Positions 1 to 7,500 of a stretch of 40,966 bases of DNA are shown in pieces. A model generated the notes under the pieces. The model saw only the letters and a program-made list of their open reading frames with translations, was not told the origin of the DNA and made no database searches. Location of the stretch: contig CALYTW010000005.1 in NCBI GenBank assembly GCA_945487905.1, forward strand, positions 1-40,966, in the 5' to 3' direction. Every line of letters begins with the position of its first letter. Within the stretch, counting starts at the first letter, position 1. A program made the translations under genes and the position numbers. This stretch comes from an uncultured cyanobacterium (GTDB taxonomy: Bacteria; Cyanobacteriota; Vampirovibrionia; Gastranaerophilales; Gastranaerophilaceae).

Positions 1-113
1 AATTAGTCAAAAGTGATGTTTTTACTCAATTTATGCCATTTTTATTATTATAAACCAAATTTAATGTGTCGTAAACCACTGATATTACTGCATTTACACT
101 TATTAACACATTA

Positions 114-142
114 TTGCAAGAGTCTAAAAACATTGATATAAT
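114..142 (+). promoter_or_regulatory. promoter, apparently leaderless, for the 149 gene
   Basis: A TTGCAA -35 box (114-119) and a perfect TATAAT -10 box (137-142) are 17 bases apart. Only six bases separate the -10 from the ATG at 149, so the expected start of transcription falls on the A of the start codon. No Shine-Dalgarno sequence precedes the ATG, which fits a leaderless mRNA. Confidence 0.6.
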
Positions 143-148
143 TGAGTT

Positions 149-370
149 ATGGAAGTTAAAGAGTTTAACAATGACAAATTAGACATTAATGAATTGTACT
201 ATCTTGTTCAAGATGTTTATAATACAAGTGTTGTAGCAGATGTCTTTTGTAGCAATTTTCAAAAGATAGATGAAATCTGCAATATAACTTCATTAGTTCA
301 GTTGATACATCAAAAGATAGACAAAGCATTTGCTATGATTATCGATACACAGCCCGAGATAGAAGTGTAA
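149..370 (+). CDS. hypothetical small protein, 73 aa
   Basis: A 73-residue acidic, soluble-looking protein that I do not recognise. It has two cysteines (residues 34 and 44), no membrane segment and no signal peptide. It has no ribosome-binding site, but a good -35/-10 pair ends six bases before the ATG, which supports both the start and the reality of the gene. Codon and residue use look protein-like, with long predicted helices in the second half. It lies upstream of a decayed recombinase on the other strand, so it may be a leftover of a mobile element, but nothing in its sequence proves this. A short inverted repeat (GTAAT/ATTAC) lies just past the stop and is too weak to call a terminator. 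Confidence 0.5.
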   Translation: MEVKEFNNDKLDINELYYLVQDVYNTSVVADVFCSNFQKIDEICNITSLVQLIHQKIDKAFAMIIDTQPEIEV

Positions 371-518
371 TCGTCTAATTACATAATATTACTTTTTTAT
401 TACATCTTGAAAAATAACAGTAGAAAGACTTTCAGCCTTATTTGTTTTACTTGTAATTTTGTAATTTATAAACTATATAAAAAATAAAAAATGATATTTA
501 GGCTTTTGAGTGCAAAAT

Positions 519-894
519 CTATGCTAGTTTCTTGTAATGTTCAATTAAATTGATAATTTTAGCACTATTCACATCGACGATTTTTTCATATAAATGTTGA
601 ACAAAAAGTTCCAATGACGTATAATGAGGGGAGTTTTTTATTACAAGATAGTCCTTTGGCGAATATGTCAAAGGGTTTTTTGTAGGTATAACTTATGTTT
701 TCACCGTTGAGTGTTAAGTTCTGAAGTAAATAATTTATCAATTCTTTCTTTTCGTTTTTATCTGCGTAATTGTATAAATCATCAATTTCATTACAAATTT
801 TAAGGAATTTTGCACCTTCTTCTATAAAATTAATATTAGTATTTTCAAATAATAATTTTAACTTCCCGCAACTTACGAAGTTTTTATCCTTTTG
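519..894 (-). pseudogene. large serine recombinase, decayed C-terminal fragment
   Basis: Reading the minus strand gives an open stretch without a start codon whose residues match the C-terminal end of large serine recombinases (resolvase/invertase family, phage or ICE integrase type). The line runs through KNEKKELINYLLQNLTLNGE to YTYKKPFDIFAK, the usual 'KRELLN..FSNL.L....L.YTYKKPFD' ending of that family. A frameshift near 650-660 then breaks the frame. In the shifted frame the coding continues as SLELFVQHLYEKI to a TAG at 519-521. A stop at 895-897 closes the upstream side, and the catalytic and zinc-ribbon parts are missing. It is a relic of an integrated element and not an active enzyme. 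The ORF track misses it because it has no start codon. I am fairly sure of the family from the final 60 residues; the exact subfamily is unknown. Confidence 0.6.
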
Positions 895-967
895 CTATCC
901 TTGCAAAAACTCAAACCTTGTCGGAGTTTGAGGAAATTTTCACAAACCAACTGGAAAAAAGGATAAT
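843..967 (-). repeat. diverged dispersed repeat, copy A (partner at 38534-38655)
   Basis: On the minus strand this stretch aligns by eye with plus-strand 38534-38655 over about 120 bases. Shared blocks include TCAAACTC(C/T)GACA, GCAAG(G/A)ATAG and AAAAGGATAAAAA followed by TTC and then GGGAAG. Identity is roughly three in four by eye. The two copies are in opposite orientation and both sit at the edge of a palindrome-rich block. Confidence 0.5.
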
Positions 968-1170
968 ATTAAAGCAGTTCTCCGGAACCTGCTTGTCACA
1001 CTCACTTGTGCCAACACCGTTTTCGCCTCTCTCAATACAGTGCACTGGACTGTTTTGCTCGGCAGAGTGCTGTCTAATACGCTACTCTCAAAAATTCGCT
1101 CACGTCACTTATCGCGAATTTTTGTTCGGACAAAGTCTGGCTTCTTACAAGTCTAAATTATAAAAAACAA
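968..1170. repeat. palindrome-rich non-coding block
   Basis: This stretch is noticeably richer in G and C than its surroundings. It contains a perfect 10-bp stem (AAAAATTCGC at 1090-1099 pairing with GCGAATTTTT at 1114-1123) and other short inverted repeats. The 81-codon ORF drawn across it (918-1163) has no ribosome-binding site and an unlikely composition, so I read the block as non-coding repeat DNA. From 1171 to 1270 I see nothing else. Confidence 0.4.
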
Positions 1171-1270
1171 AATAAAAATACAAAAGTTTGATTTTGCGGT
1201 GATGTATTTTACAATATTTATTAATAAACAGAATCCCCTTGTCGATAGGAGGATTTTGTTATAAATTCAA

Positions 1271-1666
1271 CTATAATAACCTGATATCTAAATCTCTGGA
1301 ATATTCTTTTGCGTTAATTCTCGAATCCATCAATCTCATAAGTGAGTGTTCTCTGTGGTATAGGCGAGTAACGGAAACTGTAGGAAAAAGCCCGAGAGCA
1401 TTTTTACATTTATCCCAAAATGTAGGTTTTTCAGGCATTGCACTAATTACTAATTTATATAGTTTTTCATTGCGATGATGGTGCTTATCAAAAATAGATG
1501 CTCTTTTAGATTTCATACGAGCTATCAAATCATATCCGCCGGCGGATAATTTTGAAACTTCTGCATTTTGAGCAAACTGGGTTGCTAGTTTTGGTGTCCA
1601 GTTGCCTTTAGCAATAATACATCCTTTAAAATTTGTTGTTGTTTCGTTTATAGGTAAAATGTTCAC
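1271..1666 (-). CDS. hypothetical protein with N-terminal NFKG motif, 131 aa
   Basis: A 131-residue basic protein of unknown function. The start is a GTG at 1666 with AGGAG seven bases upstream, which fixes it well. The N-terminus is a short polar leader ending in TTTNFKG, resembling the start of other proteins in this window (37429, 9595, 2447), where an M-x-I-x-P or similar opening precedes an NF/IF-(K/L)-(G/A) motif. There is no signal peptide and no membrane helix. The body is rich in Lys, Arg and His, with an HHHR cluster near residue 62. The plus-strand ORF at 1239 is its shadow. The gene stands alone between repeat-rich stretches. No domain could be assigned. Confidence 0.65.
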   Translation of the reverse strand: MNILPINETTTNFKGCIIAKGNWTPKLATQFAQNAEVSKLSAGGYDLIARMKSKRASIFDKHHHRNEKLYKLVISAMPEKPTFWDKCKNALGLFPTVSVTRLYHREHSLMRLMDSRINAKEYSRDLDIRLL

Positions 1667-2015
1667 AATAATACTCCTTCAAAATCGTGTTAATAATGAT
1701 ATCTAAGACTTGCGATTTTGTAAATACCTCTATTTGGTAATTGAATCTGCGGAAAAGTCACAAAAGTATTCAAAATCAATAATATTAAGAAAAATTAGTG
1801 TTAATACATCTTAATATTTCTCTTAAAATTTTTGTTTTTTACGTAATTTACTTCAAAATCTACCTTAATTTATCCGAATTAGGCACAAATGTCCCTTGTT
1901 CGCATTAAAAAAACCAGCCTGTAAAAGTTATAGGCAATGATTAAACTCTCAAACTTTGCAGCAAGGTTGGGGTCATTCTACCCCAACAAAAAATTTTATT
2001 GAAAAATCAAGTTGT
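1667..2015. other. intergenic region with one strong hairpin
   Basis: AT-rich non-coding DNA upstream of the 1271-1666 gene. The only clear structure is a perfect 8-bp stem at 1966-1987 (GTTGGGGT pairing with ACCCCAAC around a six-base loop). It lacks a T-run on either strand, so it is not a convincing terminator. Confidence 0.4.
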
Positions 2016-2348
2016 GTGCAATTTTTTGCACTGGAAACAGAACAGTAGTGTGTGACAATAAGTAGTCATGCTGAACTCGTTTCAGCATCTTACCAATTTA
2101 GCGTATTTATTATTTTACGGTAAGACCCTGAAATAAATTCAGGGTGACAATAAGTAGTCATGCTGAACAAGCCGAGCAGAGGATGTAAGCGTAGGCGATA
2201 TCCGTTTAATGCGAGGCGAGTTTCAGCATCTTGCAAACTTGTAGTTCTATAAGGACTTTGGACAGATTCTGAAATAAATTCAAATGACAAGAGAGTTATT
2301 TAGGTTAGATTTACCATATTGACCATTTTTCAGTGCAAAAAATTGCAC
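2016..2348. repeat. 333-bp element bounded by perfect 18-bp inverted repeats, with nested palindromes
   Basis: The left end is GTGCAATTTTTTGCACTG (2016-2033) and the right end is its exact reverse complement (2331-2348). Each end is itself a hairpin. Inside are a 25-base exact direct repeat (2052-2076 and 2144-2168), a CCCTGAA/TTCAGGG hairpin (2126-2144) and ATGCTGAA/TTCAGCAT hairpins (from 2068). The inner pieces resemble the 'GTCATGCTGAA...TTCAGCAT' and 'CCTGAA...TTCAGGGTGAC' repeats scattered through many bacterial genomes. No transposase is encoded and no target duplication was recognised. The 66-codon ORF on the minus strand (2090-2290) is a translation of these repeats and not a gene. 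Confidence 0.6.
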
Positions 2349-2446
2349 CATACAGGCTCAGGATTAGTATTATTAAATAATCCTTAGAGTAATTGTACAA
2401 CAAACAACAAAAAAGTAATACCTCATAAGACAATAAGTGTATTGTG

Positions 2447-2674
2447 TTACATTTTTTTGTACTTATGATGCAGATATTCTACGACTCCTATATGTAAAAG
2501 TGTAAGCACACCTGTAACAACCCCCAGAATTTTATGAGTTTTAACAACAGGTTTGGAAGAAGTAAAGGCACGTGCTGTCAAAAGCAGCATAGAAGCAGCT
2601 GCTGCATAACCTGTATTTTTAGGAGTCAAAAAAGTGTTTGGTTTTGTATTATTTATTGGTTGCACAGATGTCAT
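2447..2674 (-). CDS. small membrane protein, 75 aa
   Basis: A 75-residue protein with a short polar leader (MTSVQPINNTKPNTFL), then two hydrophobic segments at about residues 22-38 and 47-66, ending in a basic HHKYKKM tail that should stay in the cytoplasm. The ORF track starts nine codons upstream at 2701. I place the start at 2674 because a TTGTAT/TATTAT promoter with a 16-base spacer ends seven bases before this ATG, and because the leader then matches the NxxF-type N-termini of other proteins here. Neither start has a Shine-Dalgarno sequence, so a leaderless transcript is likely. Function unknown. Confidence 0.5.
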   Translation of the reverse strand: MTSVQPINNTKPNTFLTPKNTGYAAAASMLLLTARAFTSSKPVVKTHKILGVVTGVLTLLHIGVVEYLHHKYKKM

Positions 2675-2819
2675 AACGATTATAATATAACACAAAAACA
2701 TAAATACAATGTATCAATGTATGACATACGACCGATTGAAGAATAAATCTTATTGTATAAAAGATTTATGGGATTTATTCACAAATTAGGGCTTGGATTA
2801 GTATCCAAGACTTTCGTAA

Positions 2820-2936
2820 ACTTCTATAAAATCAGAACAAACCGGTTTCATAAGAGCAAATGGTATAAAAGATTTATATATAGATAAAAATGCAGATGAG
2901 GAAGTTGAACGGTTCTTTAAGCTAATTCAATCTTAA
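2820..2936 (+). other. possible gene fragment, 38 codons, no start
   Basis: An open stretch between two stops reads as protein-like sequence (ANGIKDLYIDKNADEEVERF in its middle) but has no usable start codon. It could be the tail of a deleted gene. I do not recognise the family. The rest of 2675-3265 otherwise holds only the paired hairpins at 2995-3039 and AT-rich filler. Confidence 0.25.
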
Positions 2937-2994
2937 TTTTATCTATAACTCCCAATTTTTTTTGCCGTATTTATCATAATGAACAGCAAGTAGT

Positions 2995-3039
2995 GTAGAC
3001 TTCAGTCTACCGATAAATTTTGGTTGACTTTAGTCAACC
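2995..3039. repeat. two adjacent perfect hairpins
   Basis: GTAGACTTCAGTCTAC (2995-3010) and GGTTGACTTTAGTCAACC (3022-3039) are two perfect stem-loops separated by 11 bases. Both stems contain the same core (GACT/AGTC). Neither is followed by a T-run. This looks like a dispersed intergenic palindromic repeat rather than a terminator. Confidence 0.5.
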
Positions 3040-3265
3040 CTACTTTTTAGTGCAATTTTGGGGACAAAAGGGTGCAAAAAGAGGACATTTTTGCTACTAA
3101 AATCGGATATTTTGGACATTTTAACTTAACCGACTTCCGACCTCACAAAATCGCTAAAACTTACTAAACTTGGCACTTTTGCCGATTAAAAATATTTACC
3201 CATTTCGACCATAAAATAACAATCGCCATGAGTGGCTTTATATTTGGATATTTACCCAAAAACAC

Positions 3266-3382
3266 CTATCTCACACTTGCACTTAATTTATACCTATATA
3301 TTTCTTCGGCTCTCTGTTTTTCCACTCTGTCGGCTATGCTAAAAGAGGGTTCTTGTTTTTCTCTATATTGTTCTGCAAAGTC
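3266..3382 (-). other. possible coding remnant overlapping the end of the repressor gene
   Basis: In another minus-strand frame, starting inside the last codons of the repressor gene, 38 codons run open to a TAG at 3266-3268 and read as plausible protein (DRVEKQRAEEIYRYKLSASV near its end). There is no start codon; a stop lies immediately before it. It may be the tail of a phage gene or the former extension of the repressor frame. Confidence 0.25.
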
Positions 3383-3980
3383 CTACAACTTTACCGATTA
3401 AAATTAAGTCATCAGCCGTGTTTCCGCTTATGGTTCTGACACGATATTCCGGATTATCAGACTTGATTATTATCTCATCAAGATTTTTTGAAAGTCGTTT
3501 TATAAAAAATTCCTGATTAAAACAAAATACATAAATTTTGTTGTCCTGTATCTGCTCTCCGCTCCAATGTTCCACAATAAGATTATCTCCATCGTTTATA
3601 GCCGGAGACATACTATTCCCTGATGCATTAATTATTGAATAACTTTTTTTGCCGGAAAACCCGTTGATTAAAGCTGTTGGCATCGGCATTTTTATTTTAT
3701 CTTCTGAAAATACTACGGAACCACTTCCACAGCTCGCAAAAACATCCGGATAATAGTCTACATAAACAATATTGCTTTCATCTTCGGATATATCGTTGAA
3801 AAGTGCAATATTAAAATATTCTTCTATCCGCTTAAGTTCGCTGACCGTAACTTGACTTTCGTTTTTAATACGATTGCTTACGGTTTGTCTCGTTATTCCG
3901 AGTGCTTCTGCTAAAAGCGATTGGTTAACATATTTTCCGCTTTTACCGGAAATGATTTTGAGGAGTTCGTCTAATTTCAT
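3363..3980 (-). CDS. phage-type repressor: HTH plus S24 self-cleaving domain
   Basis: A 205-residue transcriptional repressor of the LexA/CI type. Residues 18-55 form an XRE-like helix-turn-helix (LLAEALGITRQTVSNRIKNE). Residues about 80-205 are a peptidase S24 domain with the catalytic serine in GNSMSP (Ser123), the catalytic lysine in FFIKRL (Lys161) and a likely Cys84-Gly85 cleavage site in ASCGSG. The family cuts itself when bound to RecA filaments and so links repression to DNA damage; that part is family knowledge. GGTG lies just upstream of the ATG. The promoter at 4063-4091 fires into the gene across the divergent promoter of the 4149 gene, an arrangement typical of temperate-phage switches. 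All key residues are present, so the protein looks functional. Confidence 0.85.
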   Translation of the reverse strand: MKLDELLKIISGKSGKYVNQSLLAEALGITRQTVSNRIKNESQVTVSELKRIEEYFNIALFNDISEDESNIVYVDYYPDVFASCGSGSVVFSEDKIKMPMPTALINGFSGKKSYSIINASGNSMSPAINDGDNLIVEHWSGEQIQDNKIYVFCFNQEFFIKRLSKNLDEIIIKSDNPEYRVRTISGNTADDLILIGKVVGLCRTI

Positions 3981-4004
3981 TTTTCACCATTTGAAAATTA
4001 ACAC

Positions 4005-4091
4005 TTGACATTTGTAAAATAATATCATACAATATTAATCAAGATGTAAATTTATATATGACATTAAACCATACATTTTACATTCTGTCAA
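4005..4091. promoter_or_regulatory. face-to-face promoters between repressor and the 4149 gene
   Basis: Plus strand: TTGACA (4005-4010), a 17-base spacer and TACAAT (4028-4033). Minus strand: TTGACA (4091-4086), a 17-base spacer and TTTAAT (4068-4063). The two point toward each other, so each transcript should cross the other promoter. The -35 boxes sit in a near-perfect inverted repeat (TTGACATTTGTAAAAT against TTGACAGAATGTAAAAT), the likely operators of the S24 repressor. Spacing and boxes are read directly; operator function is inferred. Confidence 0.6.
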
Positions 4092-4148
4092 TCGCTATCT
4101 ATTGGTATATGTTGTTTATTAGAGAATAACTGCAGGGAATAAAGGAAA

Positions 4149-4445
4149 ATGACGTTTAAGAGCAAAAAATGTTTTTATAAGGATAACGGAAAAAAGGGCG
4201 GTCGACCAAAGCAAGATTCAAAAATATACATCCAAATACCTGAAATTAAGCTTGTACACCTAACCAAACCCCAATATAATACACTGGTCGAAAAATACGG
4301 GCATGAGTTGATATCAAGAGCAATAAAGATTCTTGATAATTGGCTTATGTCCGGTTCTCCTTATGCATCAAAGTATATTGGTAAAAATAATTATGCACAT
4401 TTCCGTATTGATGGGTGGGTTATTAATGAAGCGAGCCGAAAGTGA
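4149..4445 (+). CDS. small phage/plasmid-type protein, 98 aa
   Basis: A 98-residue basic protein. The first 25 residues are Lys/Gly-rich (KKGGRPKQD). The middle (LTKPQYNTLVEKYGHELISR) and the tail (YIGKNNYAHFRIDGWV) resemble the C-terminal segment often found at the end of phage and plasmid replisome-organiser proteins, where a 'LT..EY..L...YG' helix is followed by a 'Y.SHYATI..W' segment. That suggests a small DNA-replication or DNA-binding accessory protein, though the match is by memory of the pattern and the winged-helix part is missing. AAAGGAAA lies just before the ATG. It faces the S24 repressor across the promoter pair at 4005-4091, so it is probably repressed by that protein. It could also be a Cro-like or excision-type partner. 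Confidence 0.55.
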   Translation: MTFKSKKCFYKDNGKKGGRPKQDSKIYIQIPEIKLVHLTKPQYNTLVEKYGHELISRAIKILDNWLMSGSPYASKYIGKNNYAHFRIDGWVINEASRK

Positions 4446-4489
4446 GCCGTTAATTGACGGTTATTTCCTTTTACCCTATTCCCCTGCAA

Positions 4490-4519
4490 TTGCTTTACCA
4501 ACGTTTTTTATGCTACACT
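4490..4519 (+). promoter_or_regulatory. promoter for the AsmA-like gene
   Basis: TTGCTT (4490-4495), an 18-base spacer and TACACT (4514-4519), followed by AAAGAGGA before the ATG at 4548. The match is moderate. Confidence 0.35.
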
Positions 4520-4547
4520 TGTAATATTAAATAAAGAGGATATTTGT

Positions 4548-7500
4548 ATGAAGAAGTTTTGCAAAATATTTGGATTTATTCTGCTGGGGATAATTGTAAT
4601 TGCTTATTTAAGTTTTCTTTTTGTACTTCCGAATGTTGTAGACATCAATCAATTTAAACCTGAAGTTCAAAAAATAGCCAAAGAGCAGTCGGGTTTGGGG
4701 GTAAATTTTGAAAATGCTAAAATAATAACAACACCGCTTTTAGGTGTTGGAGTTAAGGCAGACAATTTATCGGTAACACTTCCTGATAATTCGATTTTGT
4801 TTTCGGCAGATAACCTGAAAACCAGAGTTGCACTTCCGAGCCTTGCTCTTTTAACCCTTAAAGTTTCTTGTTTTGAGCTTAATAATTCGACAATAAATCT
4901 TGAAATAGTTAACGGAAAACAGTACAAAATTATTTCTATTATTGAAGATATCCTCAATACATCCAAAGAACAAAAACTTGAAGAAGGATTAAATCCTGAA
5001 AAGCCGCAAGGCAGTTGGTTTAATCCGGCATGGATTAGAATAAAAGTTCCTTATATAACTTTGAATAATTACAAAGTTTTGATTAAAGACCTTAAAACAG
5101 GGCATTATCTTGATTTGAACGGTGAACAGCTAAAAGCGGGATATTTTAACGGTAAAACGGTTAAAGTTAAAACTTATGCGGAATTATTCAGCGATAAAAA
5201 TAAAAATATTACTGCTAATGTGGACATAGATACTTTTTTGCCTCCGCCAGCACCACAACTTGACAGTGAAGACGACAGGGCGGAAAGAATCGAAATTCCG
5301 CTTCCAAACTTTGTTGATTTATATAGAACCTATGATTTGAAAGCTAATCTTGACTCAAAATTAAGAATAAGGAATGGTAAGAAAGGGTTTGTTTCCTATG
5401 GTTACATTGATTTGGAAGGATTGACATTAAAAGTTTCAAAACTTGTTATTCCGGAATCATATTTCAGAGCAAAAACTTTCGGGCAAAATGCAGAAATAGA
5501 CACAAATATAGCTATTGCAAAAAACCAGAATCTTGAACTTCTCGGCAAATTAAATTACGGTAAACATCCACGTATGGATATGAATATAAAATCCGCAGAA
5601 ATTAAATTTAATGATTTATTGAGTCTCGGAAAGGCTTTTCTTGATTCTTTAAACATTAAACACGAGTTTGGAAAATTTACTGCTACAGGCTCTATCAAAT
5701 CAGATTGTTACATAAAAACCAATTTCAAAAATCTTCGTTCAACAGGTTCTGTTATAGTTAAAAACGGCGGGGTCGGGGTAAACGGAATCGGTCAGGTAAT
5801 AAAGGGGGCAAATGTAAACGTCATATTGGACGGCAGCGTTCTTGATATACAGAATTCAAGTCTATATGTCAATAATTCGCCTGTTTCGATTGACGGAACT
5901 ATAGACAGCCGTTCGGTTGCGGATATAAATATTAAAGCCGACAAAATTCCTCTTGGTATGCTGTTTAACGCTTTTGCACCGATGGAAATGCGTCAGGCAT
6001 ACAATTTTCGTTCGGGAGATGCGACTTTTAATATAGCTTTGAATGGTAAACTGAAAGAAGCCGTTGCAACCGTTAAGGCAGGGTTGGTTAATCTGAATAT
6101 TTCCGACAGAAAAAATACTTTTAGGGTATATAATAAAAAATTAACCGCAGACTTCTATTGCAATACAAAAGAATTGAGCGGATTAATTAAAAATGAAGAA
6201 CTGAATATCAGTTTACCTCAAACCATTTCAAATATTTCTATTCCAATGTTTGAAATCGAAATAACCGAAGGGAATATTGTAATTAAAGAAAATAAAATTA
6301 ACTTTAATAACAATTCAGTAATTACCTTTGCGGGAAGCGTTATAAACTACATCAAACCGAAATTAATTAACTTTACCGTTGCAGGTAATATTTCAACCGA
6401 AGATTTGATTAAAGTAATAGGTCGTGAATTCAAACCGTTTATACACAGCTCCGGTAATTTACCACTAAAGCTTACTTTTCAAGGAGACAACAAACGCCAA
6501 ACGCTTTTTGCACAAATACTTGCGGATAAAAATAATTTTATTACTCCGGTTGATTTTGCGGAACTAAAAGATAAAAATATCTCTTTGCAATCTGTTGTTG
6601 ATTTTAAGGGTAACAGGATAAAAATTAAGAAAACGGGTTTCTTTACAAGGAACGTAAGCGTTGATGAAAAAGGAAACGAAGTTGTTACGCTGGACGAGGT
6701 TTTGGGACTTGACGGCACAATAATGGGAAACAGAATTAATCTTATCAAAGTAACTATGCCGAATGAATTGAGTGGCAAATTACATATATTTCCTCGTTCT
6801 TTGTTTACAACAAACGGAAAAGCGTTTATTTTCGGAGAAACTTCTCATCCCAGAATGAGAGGCGGATTTGAGATTAAAAATCTTTCAATTCCGGAACTTT
6901 TGATGTCATTGAGAAAAGGCGCTTTAAGATTAAGAGGGGATGAAATAGCACTTTCTGCTGAAGATTTGCTTTTGAACGGTTCTGATTTAGCACTTAATAC
7001 AAACTTTAAATTGATTCAGCAAGGTGTCTTTACGCTTGATAATGTAAATATTAATTCAAGGTATTTTAACCTTGACAAAGTCATGAAGGTTTCCGATTTG
7101 GCGATGAAATACGTACCTCAGGGGGTAAATAGCGGGGTAAACAGTGGTGCAAATGTGGCTGATATTCCTCTTATAATTTCAAGAGGTGTGATTAATTTTG
7201 CAAGGTTGATTACCGGAAATATTGATATTTCAAATATTCGTTCAAGAATTGCTATGAGAAACAATATTTTCTACCTTGATAATCTGAGAGCAAATGCTTT
7301 TAAAGGCGGAGTAAACGGGGATATTTCGGTTAATCTTATTTCTATGCTTTTGAATATAAAACTTAAAGGCGAAGAAATTGATGTCGAAAAGGCTATGCTT
7401 GATGCTTGCGGTATGAAGGGTATGTTATCGGGTACGGCAGAATTCGATACTGATATTTCGCTTTCCGGTACAACAATGGAAGATCAGATGAAAAGCTTGA

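Noticed and set aside
918-1163. 81-codon plus-strand ORF
   Set aside because: No ribosome-binding site, unlikely composition, and it lies across palindromic repeat DNA.
1966-1987. Intrinsic terminator
   Set aside because: The stem is perfect, but neither strand has a T-run directly after it.
2090-2290. 66-codon minus-strand ORF containing HPEFISGSYRK
   Set aside because: This is the translation of dispersed CCTGAA/TTCAGG repeats and not a protein gene.
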